Shown: positions 1-12,009 of the stretch, in pieces
Layout of the letters: every line of letters starts with the position of its first letter
Numbering within the stretch: the first letter of the stretch is position 1
Source of the DNA: Dugong dugon
Lineage: Eukaryota; Chordata; Mammalia; Sirenia; Dugongidae
Assembly (NCBI GenBank): GCA_030035585.1
Contig: CM057462.1
Location: 144,114,734-144,178,733, forward strand
Length of the DNA stretch: 64,000 nucleotides
Direction of reading: 5' to 3'
Program-made: the position numbers and the translations under genes
The notes under the pieces: model-generated
The model's input: only the letters and a program-made list of their open reading frames with translations
Told to the model about the DNA's origin: nothing
The model's database searches: none

Positions 1-1038
1 TGAAGGGTACACAATACTGGAGAAGCCAGCACAACTTGCACAAGGATAGGTCATGGAAGCTCCATAGACTCTTCCAAACTCCCTGAGGAACTGAATTGCT
101 GGGCAGAGGGCTGTGGGGACCATGGTCTTGGGGAACATCTAGCTCAATTTGCATAACAGAGTTTATAAAGATAATGTTCTACATTCTACCCTGGTGAGTA
201 AAATCTGGGGTCTTAAAACTCTGTGAGCAGCCATCTAAGATACTACACTGGTCTCATCTCTTTGGGAGCAAGGGAGAATGAAGAGAATAGGACACAAGGA
301 AAAGATTACTCTGAAGGACTAATGGACTACAACTACCAAGACATCCACCAGACTGAGTCCAGTACAGCTAGATGGTGCCCGGCTACCACCACTCTCTGCT
401 CTGACCAGGATCACAACAGAGGGTTCTGGACAGAGCTGGAGAAGGATGTAGAACGAAATTCTTTCTCACTAAAAAAGACCAGATTTACTGGCCTAAAGGA
501 GACTGGAGAAACTCTGAGAGTATGGCCCCCAGACACCCTTTTAGCTCAGTGGTGAAGTCACTTCTGAGGTTCACCGTTCAGCCGGGGAGTGGGCAGCCCC
601 ATAAATCAAATGGGACTAATGAAGCACAGCAGTCCAGGGACAAGGACTAGAAGGCAGAAGGGGAGGGAAATCTGGTGATAGGGAACCCAAGGTTGAGTAA
701 TGATAGTGTTGATTTGTTGTGAGGTAGTTAACCATTGTCATAGGGCAACATGTGTACTGTTTAATGAGAAACTATTTTGTTCTGTAAACCTTCATCTAAA
801 GTGAGAATAGCAGCAAACCTGGAAGAGCAGAACCAACGTCACTGAACTGTGCAGGTAGAAATTTTTGAAATGTTGTATCTTTGGCTATGTATATTTTCAC
901 CAAAAAAAAAAAAAAGTCAAGAAGGGAGAGGGTGGACATGTTATGGGGTTGTTAACCAATATCATAAAACAATATGTGTACTGTTTCATGAGAATCTATT
1001 TGTTCTGTAAACCTTCACATGAAGTACAAAAAAAAATT
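1..1038 (+). mobile_element. L1 3' UTR remnant (afrotherian L1), cut by window edge
   Basis: This stretch aligns by eye, block after block, with the 3' UTR of the L1 at 3353-4396 and with the reverse complement of 30333-31750. It holds no real gene; the open frames in it are chance. Two related end modules of about 100 bases are visible (about 708-815 and 932-1030), separated by an internal oligo-A run at 901-914. The element ends in a short A-run at 1028-1037. The coding part lies outside the window to the left, or is missing. Confidence 0.85.
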
Positions 1039-1210
1039 GTATTGATATTGCCTTTTTCTTTGATTTAAACGTCACTAAAAATTTCAATAATACAGGTGTC
1101 AAACATGTTTCCCTTACTCAGTTACTAGTATGTATATCTCACTTAGCTTACATATAACATATATACAAATAGATAAGTGTATAAGACTTATATAGAAATA
1201 ACTTTATAAA
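1039..1210. other. AT-rich spacer
   Basis: Short AT-rich stretch between two L1 pieces. No ORF or recognisable repeat. It is the left flank of the L1 insertion that starts at 1225. Confidence 0.6.
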
Positions 1211-1224
1211 AGAGTCTTCTTTCC

Positions 1225-3239
1225 AGGCATTTGACAAAGTCCACCACCCACTCCTGATAAAAACTCTCAATCAAATAGCTATAGAGGGGAAATTTCTCAA
1301 CATAATAAAGGACATCTATGCAAAACCAATGGCCAACATCATTCTTAATGGAGAGAGGCTGAAAACATTCCCCTTGAAAACAGGAACAAGATAAAGATGC
1401 CCTTTATCACCACTCCTATTTAACATTGTGCTGGAAGTTCTAGCTAGAGCAATAAGGCAAGAAAAAGAAATAAAGGGCATCCAAATTGGTAATGAAGAAG
1501 TTAAACTGTCCCTGTTTGCAGATGATATGATACTATACACAGAAAACCCTGAAACCTCCACTAGAAATCTACTGGAACTAATAGAAAGATTCGGCAGAGT
1601 AGCAGGATGCAAGATAAACATACAAAAATCAGTTGGATTCATATACACCAATAAGGAGAACAATGAAAAGGAAATCAGGAAAACAATACCATTTTCAATA
1701 GCCCCTAAAAAGATAAAATACTTAGGAATAAATCTGACCAGGGATGTAAAAGACCTATACAAAGAAAACTACAAAACACTACTGCAAGAAACCCAAAGGG
1801 ATCTACATAAATGGAAAAACATACCATGCTCATGGATAGGCAGACTCAACATTGTGAAAATGGCAATTCTACCCAAAGCAATTTACAAATACAACACAAT
1901 CCCAATCCAAATACCAGCAACATTCTTCAAAGAGATGGAAAAACAAATGATTAAATTTATATGGAAAGGTAAGAAGCCCCAAAAAAGTAAAGCACTACTG
2001 AAGAAGAAGAATAAAGTTGGAGGACTCACACTACCTGACTTCAGAACCTAGTATACAGCTACAGTAGTCAAAACAGCCTGGTACTGGTACAACAACAGAT
2101 ACACTGACCAATGTAACAGAATTGAGAACCCAGATGTAAATCCATCCATCTATGGTCACCTGATCTTTGACAAGGGTCCAAAGTCCATAAAATGGGGAAA
2201 AGACAGTCTTTTTAACAAATGGCCCTGGCAAAACTGGATATCCATCTGCAAAAAATGAAACAGGACTCATACCTCACACCATATACAAAAACTACTTCAA
2301 AATGAATCAAAGACCTGAATATAAAGCCTAAAACTATAAAGTTCATAGAAGAAAAAATAGGACCAACACTTCAGGCCTTAATACATGGCATTAACAGGAT
2401 ACAAACCATAACCATCAATGCACAAAACCCAACAGATAAGGTAGATAACTGGGATCTTCTAAAAATCAAACACCTATGCTCTTCAAAAGACTTCACCAAA
2501 AGAGTAAAAAGAGAATCTACAGACTGGGAAAATGTTTTTGGACAGTACAAGTCAGACAAAGGTCTAATCTCCATAATCTACAAGAAAATCCAACACCTCT
2601 ACAACAAAAAGACAAAGAATCCTATTAAAAAATGGGCAAAGGAAATGAACGGACACTTCACCAAAGAAGACATTCAAATGGCCAACAGACACATGAGGAA
2701 ATGCTCACGATCACTAGCCATTAGAGAAATGCAAATTAAAACCACAATGCGATACCATCTCACCCTGGCATTACTGGCACGAATCAAAAACACTGGAAAT
2801 AACAAATGTTGGATGAGCTGCGGGGAGATGGGAACTCTTATGCACTGCTGGTGGGAATGCAAAATGATACAACCATTTTGGAAAATGATATGGCGCTTCC
2901 TCAGAAAGCTAGAAATAGACATACCATTCGATCTAGCAATCCCACTCCTAGGAAAATATCTGAGAGAAATGAGTCGTCACTCGAATAGACATATGCACAC
3001 CTATGTTCATGGCAGCATTGTTCACAATAGCAAAACGATGGAAACCACCTAGATGCCGATCAACAGATGAATGGATAAACAAACTATTGTACATACACAC
3101 AATGGAGTACTATGCAACGAGAAAGAACAACAGTGAATCTGTGAAGCATCTCATAACGTGGATGAAACTGGAGGACATTATGCTGAGGAAAATAAGTCAA
3201 TCACAAAAGGGCAAATATTGTATGAGACCTCTATTGTAA
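1225..3239 (+). pseudogene. L1 ORF2 fragment (reverse transcriptase and C-terminus), disabled
   Basis: Remnant of the L1 ORF2 protein, which in an intact element supplies endonuclease and reverse transcriptase. Translation gives the RT palm with an AFDKV block near the start and the catalytic FADDM box at about 1518-1532, then the C-terminal domain with a cysteine-rich CGEMGTLMHC-type motif near 2820. It is dead: a Gln codon became TAA at 1392-1394, TAG interrupts at 2049-2051, and frameshifts lie near 2250 (one base short in an A-run) and near 2965. The last frame (3003-3239) ends at the normal ORF2 stop. It matches the ORF2 on the minus strand at 31832-34111 throughout. The endonuclease is absent through 5' truncation. 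Confidence 0.92.
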
Positions 3240-4396
3240 AAACCCATGAATAAGTTCACACACAAAAGGTAGCAATCTTTGTTGGTTACCAAGGATGGGA
3301 GGGGTGGGGAGGGAAATACTAAACAGACAATAGATAAGTGGTGTCTTGGGTGAAGGATGAAACAGTACACAATACAGGAGAAACTACCACAACTTGTACA
3401 AGGAAAGGTCATGGAAGCCCCATAGACACATCCGTACTCCTTGATGGACTGAATTCCTGGGCGAAGGGCTGTGGGGACCATGATCTTGGGGAACATCTAG
3501 CTCAATTGGCATGACACAGCTTATAAAGACAATGGTCTACATTCTTCCTTGGTGAGTAGTGTCTGGGGTCTTAAAAGCCTGTGAGCGGCCATCTAAGATA
3601 CTCCACTTGTCTCATCCCTTTGGGAGCAAGGGAGAATGAAGAGAACAAGACACAAGGAAAATATTAGTCCAAAGCACTAATTGTCCACAGTTACCAAGGC
3701 CTCCACCGGACTGAGCCCAGTATAGCTAGATGATGCGCAGCTACAGCCACTGACTGCTCTGGCCAGGATCACGACAGAGGGTTCTGGACAGAGCTGGAGA
3801 AAGATGTAGAACATAATTCTAACTCACAAAAAAAAGACCAGATTTACTGGCCTATAGGAGACTGGAGAAACCCCGAGATTATGGATGCCAGACACCCTCT
3901 TAGCTCAGTGGTGAAGCTACCTCTGAGGTTCACTGTTCAGCCTGGGAGTGGACAGCCCTGAGGTACAGGAGTCCAGTGACAAGGGCCAGAAAGCAGATAG
4001 GGACAAGGAAGCTGGTGATAGGGAACCCAAGTTTGTGTAAGGATATTGTTGATGTGTTGTGAGATTGTTAACCATTTTCATAGGGCAACATTTGTAGTAA
4101 CTGTTAAATGAGAAACTATTTTGTTCTGTAAGCCTTCATCTTAAGTGAGAATAACAGCACAATTGGAAGAGCGTAGTCAATGTCACTGCACTGTGCATGT
4201 AGAAATTTTTGAAATGGTGTATCTTTGGCTACGTGTATTTTCACCAAAAAAAAAAAAAAAAAAAGGTTGAGAAGTTAAAGGGTTGATATGTTGTGGGGTT
4301 GCTAACCAATGTCATAAAACAACATGTGTACTTCTTTTTCATGAGAAACTATTTGTTCTGTAAGCCTTCATCTGAAGTACAAAAAAAAAAAAAAAA
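3240..4396 (+). other. L1 3' UTR with two end modules
   Basis: Non-coding tail of the L1 at 1225-4396. The repeated module (loss of spacing, 'ttaacca..tcata', 'tgagaaactat', 'tgttctgtaagccttcat') occurs at about 4045-4150 and again at about 4283-4380. An internal A-run (about 4246-4264) sits between them, so the first module looks like an older 3' end to which a second was added. Confidence 0.8.
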
Positions 4397-4410
4397 AGAG
4401 TCTCCTTTCC

Positions 4411-5796
4411 TTTGAATAGATCCATACCCAAACTTAAGTGGCTTTCCTGAACTTTGTTGATAGCTACCAATACATTTGAATGAATTAAAAATCATTAAAG
4501 TTAATCTTGTCCAAAACATAGCTAAACACAATTTATATGATATAAATTTTCATTGCTCATAATATTTCAACAGTTAGTAGTTTAGATCATAGTATATAGT
4601 GAGAAAAATCCAAGATATTTCATAAAAGCATCATCACATACTCTACCCCTACAGAACGCTTAAGCTTCAGATTGGGCACAAATAATTTACTAAGAGAACT
4701 GGCAGATCCCTAGAATCAATTCTCATTTCTCTTAGCAGCTCAAAGTCTTCAACTTACAGATTTCCAAAATAAGAGAATTTTGAAATATCTGATTAAAAGT
4801 TTCAATGCAATCTACGTTATTCCCTTCAGTTAACATTGTTCAAAAAATTCAAGATCATGACTACAACAAGAATACTAAGTGATTTATTGATCATATTTAA
4901 TACGTAAAATTCCTTTCTAACAGTCCCTAGGGTTGTAATGTGAGTTGAAATAAGAAAGCTATATTGAGTACTTAAAAAAGGGTGTATGAGAAATGATCAA
5001 GGTGGTCTCTAATAGCTAGAGCAGAGTAGACAGCATGAAATTTTAAAATCACAACTGCAGAGGTTCTCTGGTTTTAACAGGGTTTTATTGCTAATTTATT
5101 TTTCTAATATATTCTCTAGATTTTACTGATCTGCATTTCAAAGAAAATTTAAATTTCTACTGAATTTCTCTGATGATGAAAGACATAATTTATTCTGCTA
5201 CTCCACCAAATTATAATAGCTTAATTGAAAATAATTAACTTCTTTATCGTGTTTAATAATATTTATAATTCTTTCTGAAAATGGAATATTGGAATTTAAT
5301 GTGTCTCCAAATCATTTATTTCCACTTGCAACTGAACGGCTTCTAAAAAGTAGAAGAATATAAAAGATTATAAAAAAGGATTGCAAAACCTGACAAACTT
5401 ACTCACTCTCTCTACGTACATACAGACACACACAGATAGATATACACCTATCCTCATAATCAAGAAGCAAAATATTAATTGCATTTATATCTTTAGAGCC
5501 AAATTACTTTGGATAAAACTCTTGAGTTGTACTGATTCACATGCTAATAGAATGTTAAAGCTTGAAGTGGTCTTAGAGTCCATCTAGTCCAAAACAGTGT
5601 CTTCTGTTTGGTGAAGAGATTTGAGGAAGTCCCAAGTCCCAAAGCTTGAAAATTGCAGAAAAAAAATTGGAACTTGAATACATCGTTTAAGGCTATATAA
5701 GATTGAAATGAGTGCAATATGAAGAGACGAAAAACTAGGTTTTTCATTAAGTTAAAAAGTGAAATATCAAATGGACTTTAAGTAAATCATGACACA
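4411..5796. other. Gene-free AT-rich stretch
   Basis: AT-rich DNA without a supported gene. The two short open frames around 5381-5747 overlap on opposite strands and resemble no family I know. A short segment at about 5565-5600 (tctagtcc context) could be an old SINE or DNA-transposon relic, but it is too diverged to name. Confidence 0.6.
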
Positions 5797-6175
5797 CAAG
5801 TTTAATGAAATTTTTAGTTTTAGCCTGTACCATTTTAAAAAAATAGTTTATTGTAGCAAAATTCACATACAAAAACAATTCACCACTTTTAGATGTACAA
5901 TTAAAATGTTTGATAAATTCATACATCTATATAAACAAAACAAAAATGATAAAGAACATTTTAATCATGACCAATAAGTTCCTCGAGCTCCTTTACAGTC
6001 AAACCCCATCCCCAAGCAGACTCCTGAAAAACACTGATCCATTTTTTTCTTATTATAGTTTTGATTTTGCTAAAATTTTATAGAAATGGAATCATAGTTT
6101 ATGACCTCCTTTGTATGACTTTTTTCATCTTTGTCATGATGATTTTTTGACTCATCAATGTTTGTACATGAGTAT
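5797..6175 (-). mobile_element. Old L1M 3' end fragment
   Basis: Contains the phrases typical of the 3' part of ancient mammalian L1 read on the minus strand: 'attcacatac', 'tagatgtacaatt', 'aaatggaatcatag', 'gacttttttcatctttg'. Similar but separate fragments occur at 27541-27700, 29680-29937 and 42730-43100. Highly diverged and non-coding; the exact subfamily cannot be named by eye. Confidence 0.6.
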
Positions 6176-6722
6176 TGGTTAAGACTGTGTGTCAGCTTGG
6201 CTGGGCAGTGATTTGCAGTGTTGTGGCAGTCGTATAATGTTGTGATCATTTTCCTGTTGATATTTGATATGTGATCACCCTCATGATGGGATCTGCTGTG
6301 AGTACACAGTCAGCTGAAAGATAGTTTCCTTGGGTGCGTGGCCTGCATCAAATATAAGCAGGTATTCTGGCAAGGCTTATGGGCTTTTGTTCATTCTAGA
6401 TCCTGTAGATAGCTCCTGTTCATCTAGCCTCCGGTTCTTGGGATTTGAGCTAGCAGCTTACCTGTGGTCTTGCCTGCCGATCTTGTGATTCATCGATCTT
6501 TGCAGCCTGTGAGCAAGAGTCTTGATCTCCAAACTGCCAGTCTTGGGTTTGCCAGCCCCTGTGAGCACATGAATCAGGAGAAGCCTCTATTCTGACCCAT
6601 GGACTCGGGAAGTTCCAACCTCTACAACCATGTGAGCCATTTCCTTGACATAAATCTCTCTCTATATATGTATTTATATGCTTTACTGATTTTGCTTCCC
6701 TAGAGAACCTAGCCTAAGAAAC
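6176..6722 (+). mobile_element. Solo LTR of the ERV-L family
   Basis: About 545 bases that align along their length with the two LTRs of the ERV-L provirus at 46497-53211: the start 'tggttaagactgt', the middle 'tgagctagcagcttacct' and the end 'gagaacctagcctaag' correspond. No internal retroviral sequence follows, so it is a solo LTR left by recombination between LTRs. It keeps the segment that the provirus 5' LTR has lost. I could not define a convincing target duplication; the first few bases are degraded. Confidence 0.8.
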
Positions 6723-7426
6723 ATATATTGTAAGTCTGTTTCTTTTTATTGCTGAAACAAAGAACAAAGAAGAACAAGAGTAGAAAAGAAAAATAAATAA
6801 ATAAAAAGATGCTTTCAAGCACTGTGAAGAAATATAAATGCTTGTTTTACAGATGTGTACCACTACTTATCTGTAAGTTTTTTGTTCTGTGCTGGCTTGC
6901 ATGTTGCTGTGATGTTGGAAGCTATGCTATCAATATTTCAAATATCAACAGGGTCACCCATGGTGGACATATTTCAGCAGAGCTTCCAAACTAAGACAGA
7001 CTACGGAGAAGGGCCTTGTAATCTACTTCTCAAAAAATTGGCCAGTGAAAACCTTATGAATAGTAGCAGAACATTTTCTGGTATAGTGGCAGAAAATGAG
7101 TCCTTCAGGTTGGAGGATGCTCAAATTACTACTGAGGAAGAGCCGTCTCCTCAAAGAAGAGTTGACCTTAATGACGTGGATGGAGCATAACTTTCAGAAC
7201 CTTCATTTGCTGATATGGTACTACTCAAAATGAGAAGAAAGAGCTGAAAAATCCATTAATAATTGGAAGTGGAATGTACAAAATATGAATCTAGGAAAAC
7301 GAAGTTGTCAAAAATGAAGTGGAATGCTTGAAGATAGATATCCTAGGTGTTACTGAGTTGAAATGGACTGGTATTGGCCATTTTGAATAGGGCAGTCATA
7401 CGGGCTTCTATGCCAGTAATGATAAA

Positions 7427-7679
7427 TTGAAGAATAACAGCATTGTATTTATTGTCAAAAAGAACATTTCAAGATCTATCCTGAAGTACAACACTGTCAG
7501 TGATTGGATAATATCCACATGCCTACAAAGAAGACCAGTTAATAAGACTATTATTCAAATTTATGCACTAACCACTAATGTCAAAGATGAAGAAATTGAA
7601 GATTTTTACCAACCTATGCAGTCTGAAATTGATCAGACATGCAATCAAGATGCACTGATAATTACCTGTGATTGGAATG
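7427..7679 (+). pseudogene. RTE endonuclease fragment
   Basis: Apurinic-type endonuclease portion of the RTE polyprotein, which nicks target DNA to prime reverse transcription. The open frame starts with a stretch matching SRSILKYN..SD and continues through IIQIYA, EIEDFYQ and ALIIT.DWN, the last being the catalytic Asp-Asn (GDWN) motif, here CDWN. It is cut exactly after this motif by the LTR insertion at 7680; the remaining residues to 7792 are LTR sequence in the same frame. Upstream, the N-terminal WNV motif is readable at about 7270 but in a broken frame. The protein resumes at 9664. The same fragment appears on the minus strand at 63772-63993. Confidence 0.85.
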
Positions 7680-8176
7680 TGTCAAGTATTGAATTGTGTT
7701 CCCCCAAAAAAATGTGTGTATCAATTTGGCTAGGCCATGATTCCCAGTGTTGTGTGGTTGTCCTCAATTTTGTTTTTGTAATTTTACATTAAAGAGATTA
7801 GGGTGGGATTCTAACACCACCCTAACCCAGGTCACATCCCTGATCCAATGTAAAGGGAATTTCCCTGGGGTGTGGCCTTCACCACCTTTTATCTCTTGCA
7901 AGAAATGGAAGCAAGTGGAGAGTGGGAGACCTCATACCTTCAAGAAAGCAGTGCCAGGAGCAGAGTGCCTCCTTTGGACTGGGGTCCCCATGCAGAGAAG
8001 CTCCTAGTTCGGGGAAACATTGATGAGAAGGCTGACAGTGAGAGAAAGCCTTCCCCTGAAGCTGACACCCTGAATTTGGACTTTTAGCCTACTGGACTGT
8101 GAAGAAATAAATTTATCTTTGTTAAAACCATCCACTTGTGGTATTTCTGTTGGAGCAGCGCTAGATGACTACGACA
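7680..8176 (+). repeat. 5' LTR of the nested MaLR-like element
   Basis: Starts 'tgtcaagtattgaattgtgt' and ends 'gactacgaca'. It contains 'gaagaaataaatttatctttg', whose AATAAA is a plausible poly-A signal near the R/U5 border. It aligns with 9154-9658 base for base apart from small indels; the 3' copy has an extra 'gagataaaaagaag' block. Confidence 0.85.
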
Positions 8177-9153
8177 GAATTTGGTACTAGTAGTGGGGTG
8201 CTGCTCTAACAGATACCTAAAATGTGGAAGTGGTTTTGAAACTGTGAACGGATAGAGGAGCAGCAGTGGCAGAGGACTAGCAACAGCAGAGAACCTGCAG
8301 CAGCAGAGAAGCAGCAGCAGCAGAGAACCAACAGCAGCAGAACCAGGAAACCAGGTCAAGATGGCGCTGGAGCTGACCCACAGAGCAAGAGGGCTGAGTG
8401 CCTGTACACCAGAGGCTTCCTGGTGGAATGGGGTACCTCCGGGTACTTATTGGTGGAGCTACCCAGTTTTAGAACAATTACCCCAACAGGGCAGATGTGG
8501 GCTTGAGGCCTGAGGGCCAAGAGGCCACAGGAAGCAGAAGCTGAAGAGAGAAGGAACATGAGAAGTGAAGAGAGAAGGAACACAAGAAGCCGAGCTGCCT
8601 CAGTCTCAAAAGGTATGGCCATGAACTCAGGGGTCTCACAGGGTGGAGCCATGGCCTCTGGTGTTTCTAAGTGTGGAGTTGTCACTCTGATGGACTAGGA
8701 GAATGATGGGCCTGAAGCCAAGGGAGCAGAGTTGCCATCCTAGTGGGCCTGGAAGGCGGAGCTGAAGCCCAGGGCTGAGGGGCCTCTACTCAGAATCTGG
8801 AGAGTGTGGTCAATACCTACAGTCTGGAGGGCAGGACCATTGTGTAAATTGTCTCAGAGAACAGAAGATTATTTTCAAAGCCTTGAGGGCTAATGTAATG
8901 TGTTATGCTGATTTGCTTGGTGCCTGTTATCCCTTCTTTCCCTCCAGTTTCTTCCATTTGTAATGGAAATGTCTAGCTTGTGCCTGTTCTGCCATTGTAC
9001 TTAGGAAGCAGGCAACTTGTATTCTAGATTTCACAGATGAAGAGGAATTTTTCAGATTCTTGACTTGGAGTTAAGACTTTTGCTATGATATGATGAGATG
9101 AATATGTTTCACATGTTGCAAGGATGTGATTTTGGGGGGGGCAAAGGGTGGAA
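8177..9153 (+). pseudogene. Interior of MaLR-like element, decayed gag-like region
   Basis: Begins with the primer-binding region (tttggtact at 8180) and 'gctgctctaacagata', identical in layout to the interiors of the two other copies (minus strand, ending at 20123 and 54425). From 8257 to 8346 it holds an imperfect CAG/cagcag microsatellite. Around 8560-8790 the forward frame still shows the EG-repeat region (a run reading KGAELP..WAWKAELKPRAEG with a stop inside) found in the other copies. No long ORF survives. The gag N-terminal part seen in the other copies is missing, so this is an internally deleted copy. Confidence 0.65.
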
Positions 9154-9658
9154 TGTCATGGATTGAATTGTGTCCCCCAAAAAATGTGTGTATCAATTTG
9201 GCTGGGCCATGATTCCCAGTATTGTGTGGTTGTCCTCCACTTTGTGATTGTAATTTTATATTAAAAAGGATTAGGGTGGGATTTTAACACCACCCTAACC
9301 CAGGTCACATCCTTGATCCAATGTAAAAGGAATTTCCCTGGGGTGTGGCCTGCACCACCTTTTATCTCTTGTAAGAGATAAAAAGAAGGGAAGCAAGTGG
9401 AGAGTGGGGGACATCATACCTTCAAGAAAGCAGTGCCGGGGGCAGAGCACATCCTTTGGACCGGGGTCCCCACGCAGAGAAGCTCCTAGGCTGGGGGAAC
9501 ACTGCTGAGAAGGCTGACAGTGAGAGAAAGCCTTCCCCTGAAGCTGCCATCCTGAATTTGGGCTTTTAGCCTACTGGACTGTGAAGAAATAAATTTATCT
9601 TTGTTAAAACCATCCATTTGTGGTATTTGTGTTAGAGCAGTGCTAGATGACTAAGACA
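9154..9658 (+). repeat. 3' LTR of the nested MaLR-like element
   Basis: Starts 'tgtcatggattgaattgtgt' directly after the purine tract 'gcaaagggtggaa' and ends 'gactaagaca'. It carries the same 'gaagaaataaatttatctttg' poly-A context as the 5' LTR. Confidence 0.85.
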
Positions 9659-11640
9659 GAAAGTAAAGTTGGAAACAAAGAAGAAGGACCAGTAGTTGGA
9701 AAATATGGCCTTGGTGACAGAAAAGATGCTGGAGATAGCATGATAGAATTTTGAAAACCAGTGACCTATTCATTGGAAATACCATTATCCAACAACACAA
9801 AGGGTGACTGTACCTGTGGACCTCACCAGACTGAATACAGAGGAATCAAATAGACTACCTTTGTGGAAAGAGAAGATGGAGAAGCTCAATGTCATCAGTC
9901 AGATGAAGGTCAGGGGCCAAATATGGAACAAATCATCAATTGGTTATATGCAAGTAGACGTTGAAGCTGAAGAAAATTAAAACAAGTCTACAAGAGCCAA
10001 AGTACAGCCTTGAGTATAACCCATCTGAATTTAGAGACCATCTCAAGAATAGATTTGAAGCACTGAACACAAATGACCAAAGACCAGATGAGTTGTGAAA
10101 TGACATCAAGGACATCGTACATGGAGAAAGCAAGAGGTCATCAAAAAGACAGGAAAGAAAGAAAAGACCAAAATCGATGTCAGAAGAGACTCTGAAAGTT
10201 ACTCTTGAATGTAGAGTAGCTAAAACAAAAGGAAGAAATGATGAAGTAAAAGCGTTGAACAGAAGATTTCAAAAGGTGGCTCGAGAAGACAAAGTAAAGT
10301 ATTACAATGAAATGTGCAAAGATTCGGAGTTAGAAAACCAAAAGGGAAGATCAAGCTTGGCATTTCTCAAGCTGAAAGAACTGAATAAAAAATCCAAGCC
10401 TCAGGTTGTAATATTGAAGAATTTACAGGGAAAATATTAAATGAGGCAGGAAACATCAAAAGAAAGTGGAAGGAATACACAGAATCACAGTACCAAAAAG
10501 AATTGGTTAATGTTCAACCATTTCAGGAGACAGCATATGATCAAGAACTGATGGTACTGGAGGAAAAAGTCCAAACTGCACTGAAGGCATTGGCAAAAAA
10601 TAAGGCTCCAGGAATCGACGGAATACCAACTGATAACGTTCTAACAAATGGATGCAGCGTTAGAAGCGCTCACTCATCTATGTCAAGAAATTTGGAAGAC
10701 AGCTACCTGGCCAATCTACTTGAAGAGATCCATACTTGTACTCATTCCAAAGAAAGGTGATCCAACAAAATGTGAAAATTATTTAACAATATCATTAATA
10801 TAACACACAAGTAAAATTTTGTTGAAGATAATTCAAAAAGTTACAACAGTATATTGACAAGTAATTGACAAAAGTTCAAGCTTAAATCAGAAAATACCAG
10901 AAAGATGTTTGCTTGTGTTTTATTGACTATGCAAATGTATTTAACAGTGTGGATCATAACAAATTATGGATAGAATTGTGAAGAATAGGAATTCCAGAAC
11001 ACTTAATTGTGCTCATGAGGAACCTGTACATAGATCAAGAGGCAGTAGGTTCAAACAGAACAAGGGTATACTGCGTGATTTAAAGCCAGAAAAGGTGTGT
11101 GTCAGGGTTGTATACTTTCACCAAACTTATTCAATATACGTAAGGTGAGTAAATAATCTGAGAAACTGGACTATATGAAGAAGAACGTGGCATCAAGATC
11201 AGTGGAAGACTCAATAACAACCTGCGATATGCAGATAACACAACCTTGCCTGCTGAAAGCAAAGACGACTTGAAGTACTTACCGATGAAGATCAAAGACT
11301 GTAGCCTTCAGTATGGATTACACCTCAGCATAAAGAAAACAAAAATCCTCATAAATGGACCAATAAGCAACATCATGATAAAGAGAGAAAAGATTGATGT
11401 TGTCAAGGATTTCATTTTACTTGAAACCACAATCACTGCCCACGGAAGCCACAGTCAAGAAATCACACGACATATTGCATTGGGCAAATTTGCAGCAAAA
11501 GACCTTTTTTAAGTGTTAAAAAGCAAAGATGTCACTTTGAGGACTAAGGTGTGCCTGACCCAAGCCATGGTATTTTCAATTGCTTCATACGCATGCGAAA
11601 GCTGGACAATGGGTAAGGAAGATCGAAGAAGAATTTATGC
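9659..11640 (+). pseudogene. RTE endonuclease C-terminus and reverse transcriptase, disabled
   Basis: Continuation of the RTE polyprotein after the LTR insertion. The spacer between endonuclease and RT is readable at 10177-10440. RT begins in the frame 10503-10760, where EEKVQTALKALAKNKAPGID shows the conserved NKAPGIDGIP block. The fingers and palm follow with several stops and frame changes, and the C-terminal palm is in 11246-11512 and beyond (LHLSIKKTKILI). The catalytic Tyr-Ala-Asp-Asp box at about 11226-11240 reads YADN, so the second catalytic Asp is lost. Several frameshifts confirm it is inactive. Confidence 0.85.
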
Positions 11641-12009
11641 CTTTGAATTATGACTTTGGCAAAGAATATTGAATATACCATGGACTGCTAAAAGAACAAA
11701 CAAATCTGTCTTGGAAGGACTACAGCCAGAATGCTCCTTAGAAGTAAGGATGGCGAGACTTCATCTCATGTATTTTGGACGTATTATCAGGAGGGATCAA
11801 TCCCTGGAGAAGGACATCATGCTTGGTATAGTAGAAGGTCAGTGAAAAAGAGGAAGACCCTAAACAAGATAGATTGACACAGTGGCTGCAACAATGGCCT
11901 CAAGTATAACAACGATTGTGAGGATGGCGCAGGACAGGACATTGTTTCATTCTGTTGTATGTAGGGTGGTTATGAGTTGGAACTGACTTGATGGAACCTG
12001 ATAACACGT

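Larger units (their letters stand above)
1211..4410 (+). mobile_element. 5'-truncated L1 with TSD
   Basis: A LINE-1 copy truncated inside the reverse transcriptase. Its body runs 1225-4396 and is flanked by a 14-base target-site duplication, agagtcttctttcc at 1211-1224 and agagtctcctttcc at 4397-4410 (one mismatch). It carries the RT and C-terminal part of ORF2 (1225-3239), then a 3' UTR of about 1.16 kb, and ends in a poly-A tail (about 4380-4396). The TSD plus tail show a standard target-primed insertion. Confidence 0.93.
7680..9658 (+). mobile_element. Complete MaLR-like LTR retroelement, nested in RTE
   Basis: Two direct LTRs of about 500 bases (7680-8176 and 9154-9658) flank a 977-base interior. 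The element is bounded by 5-bp duplications, gaatg (7675-7679) and gaaag (9659-9663), and its removal rejoins the RTE reading 'ggaatg'+'aaagttgg'. The interior starts 'gaatttggtact', a primer-binding site of the type seen in ERV-L/MaLR elements, and ends in the purine tract 'gcaaagggtggaa'. It has no pol and must have used enzymes in trans. The elements at 18077-20542 and 45632-54838 are related but longer. Confidence 0.88.
6866..12003 (+). mobile_element. Nearly full-length RTE LINE, split by an LTR element
   Basis: An RTE-clade LINE running from an untranslated leader (about 6866-7200) through endonuclease (7240-7679 and 9659 on), reverse transcriptase (10400-11500) and a 3' tail ending near 12003 in 'gttatgagttggaactgact'. 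The LTR element at 7680-9658 interrupts it inside the endonuclease. Removing that element leaves about 3.16 kb, close to the full length of afrotherian RTE. Related fragments lie at 17683, 22446, 24186, 41258 and 61646. All frames are broken. Confidence 0.88.

Noticed and set aside
223-555. 110-codon ORF
   Set aside because: Lies in the L1 3' UTR; the equivalent stretch of the L1 at 3353-4396 has no such frame. Chance ORF.
8084-8685. Leu/Ala-rich minus-strand ORFs resembling signal peptides
   Set aside because: They are antisense to the CAG-rich interior of an LTR element, so CTG runs translate as Leu.
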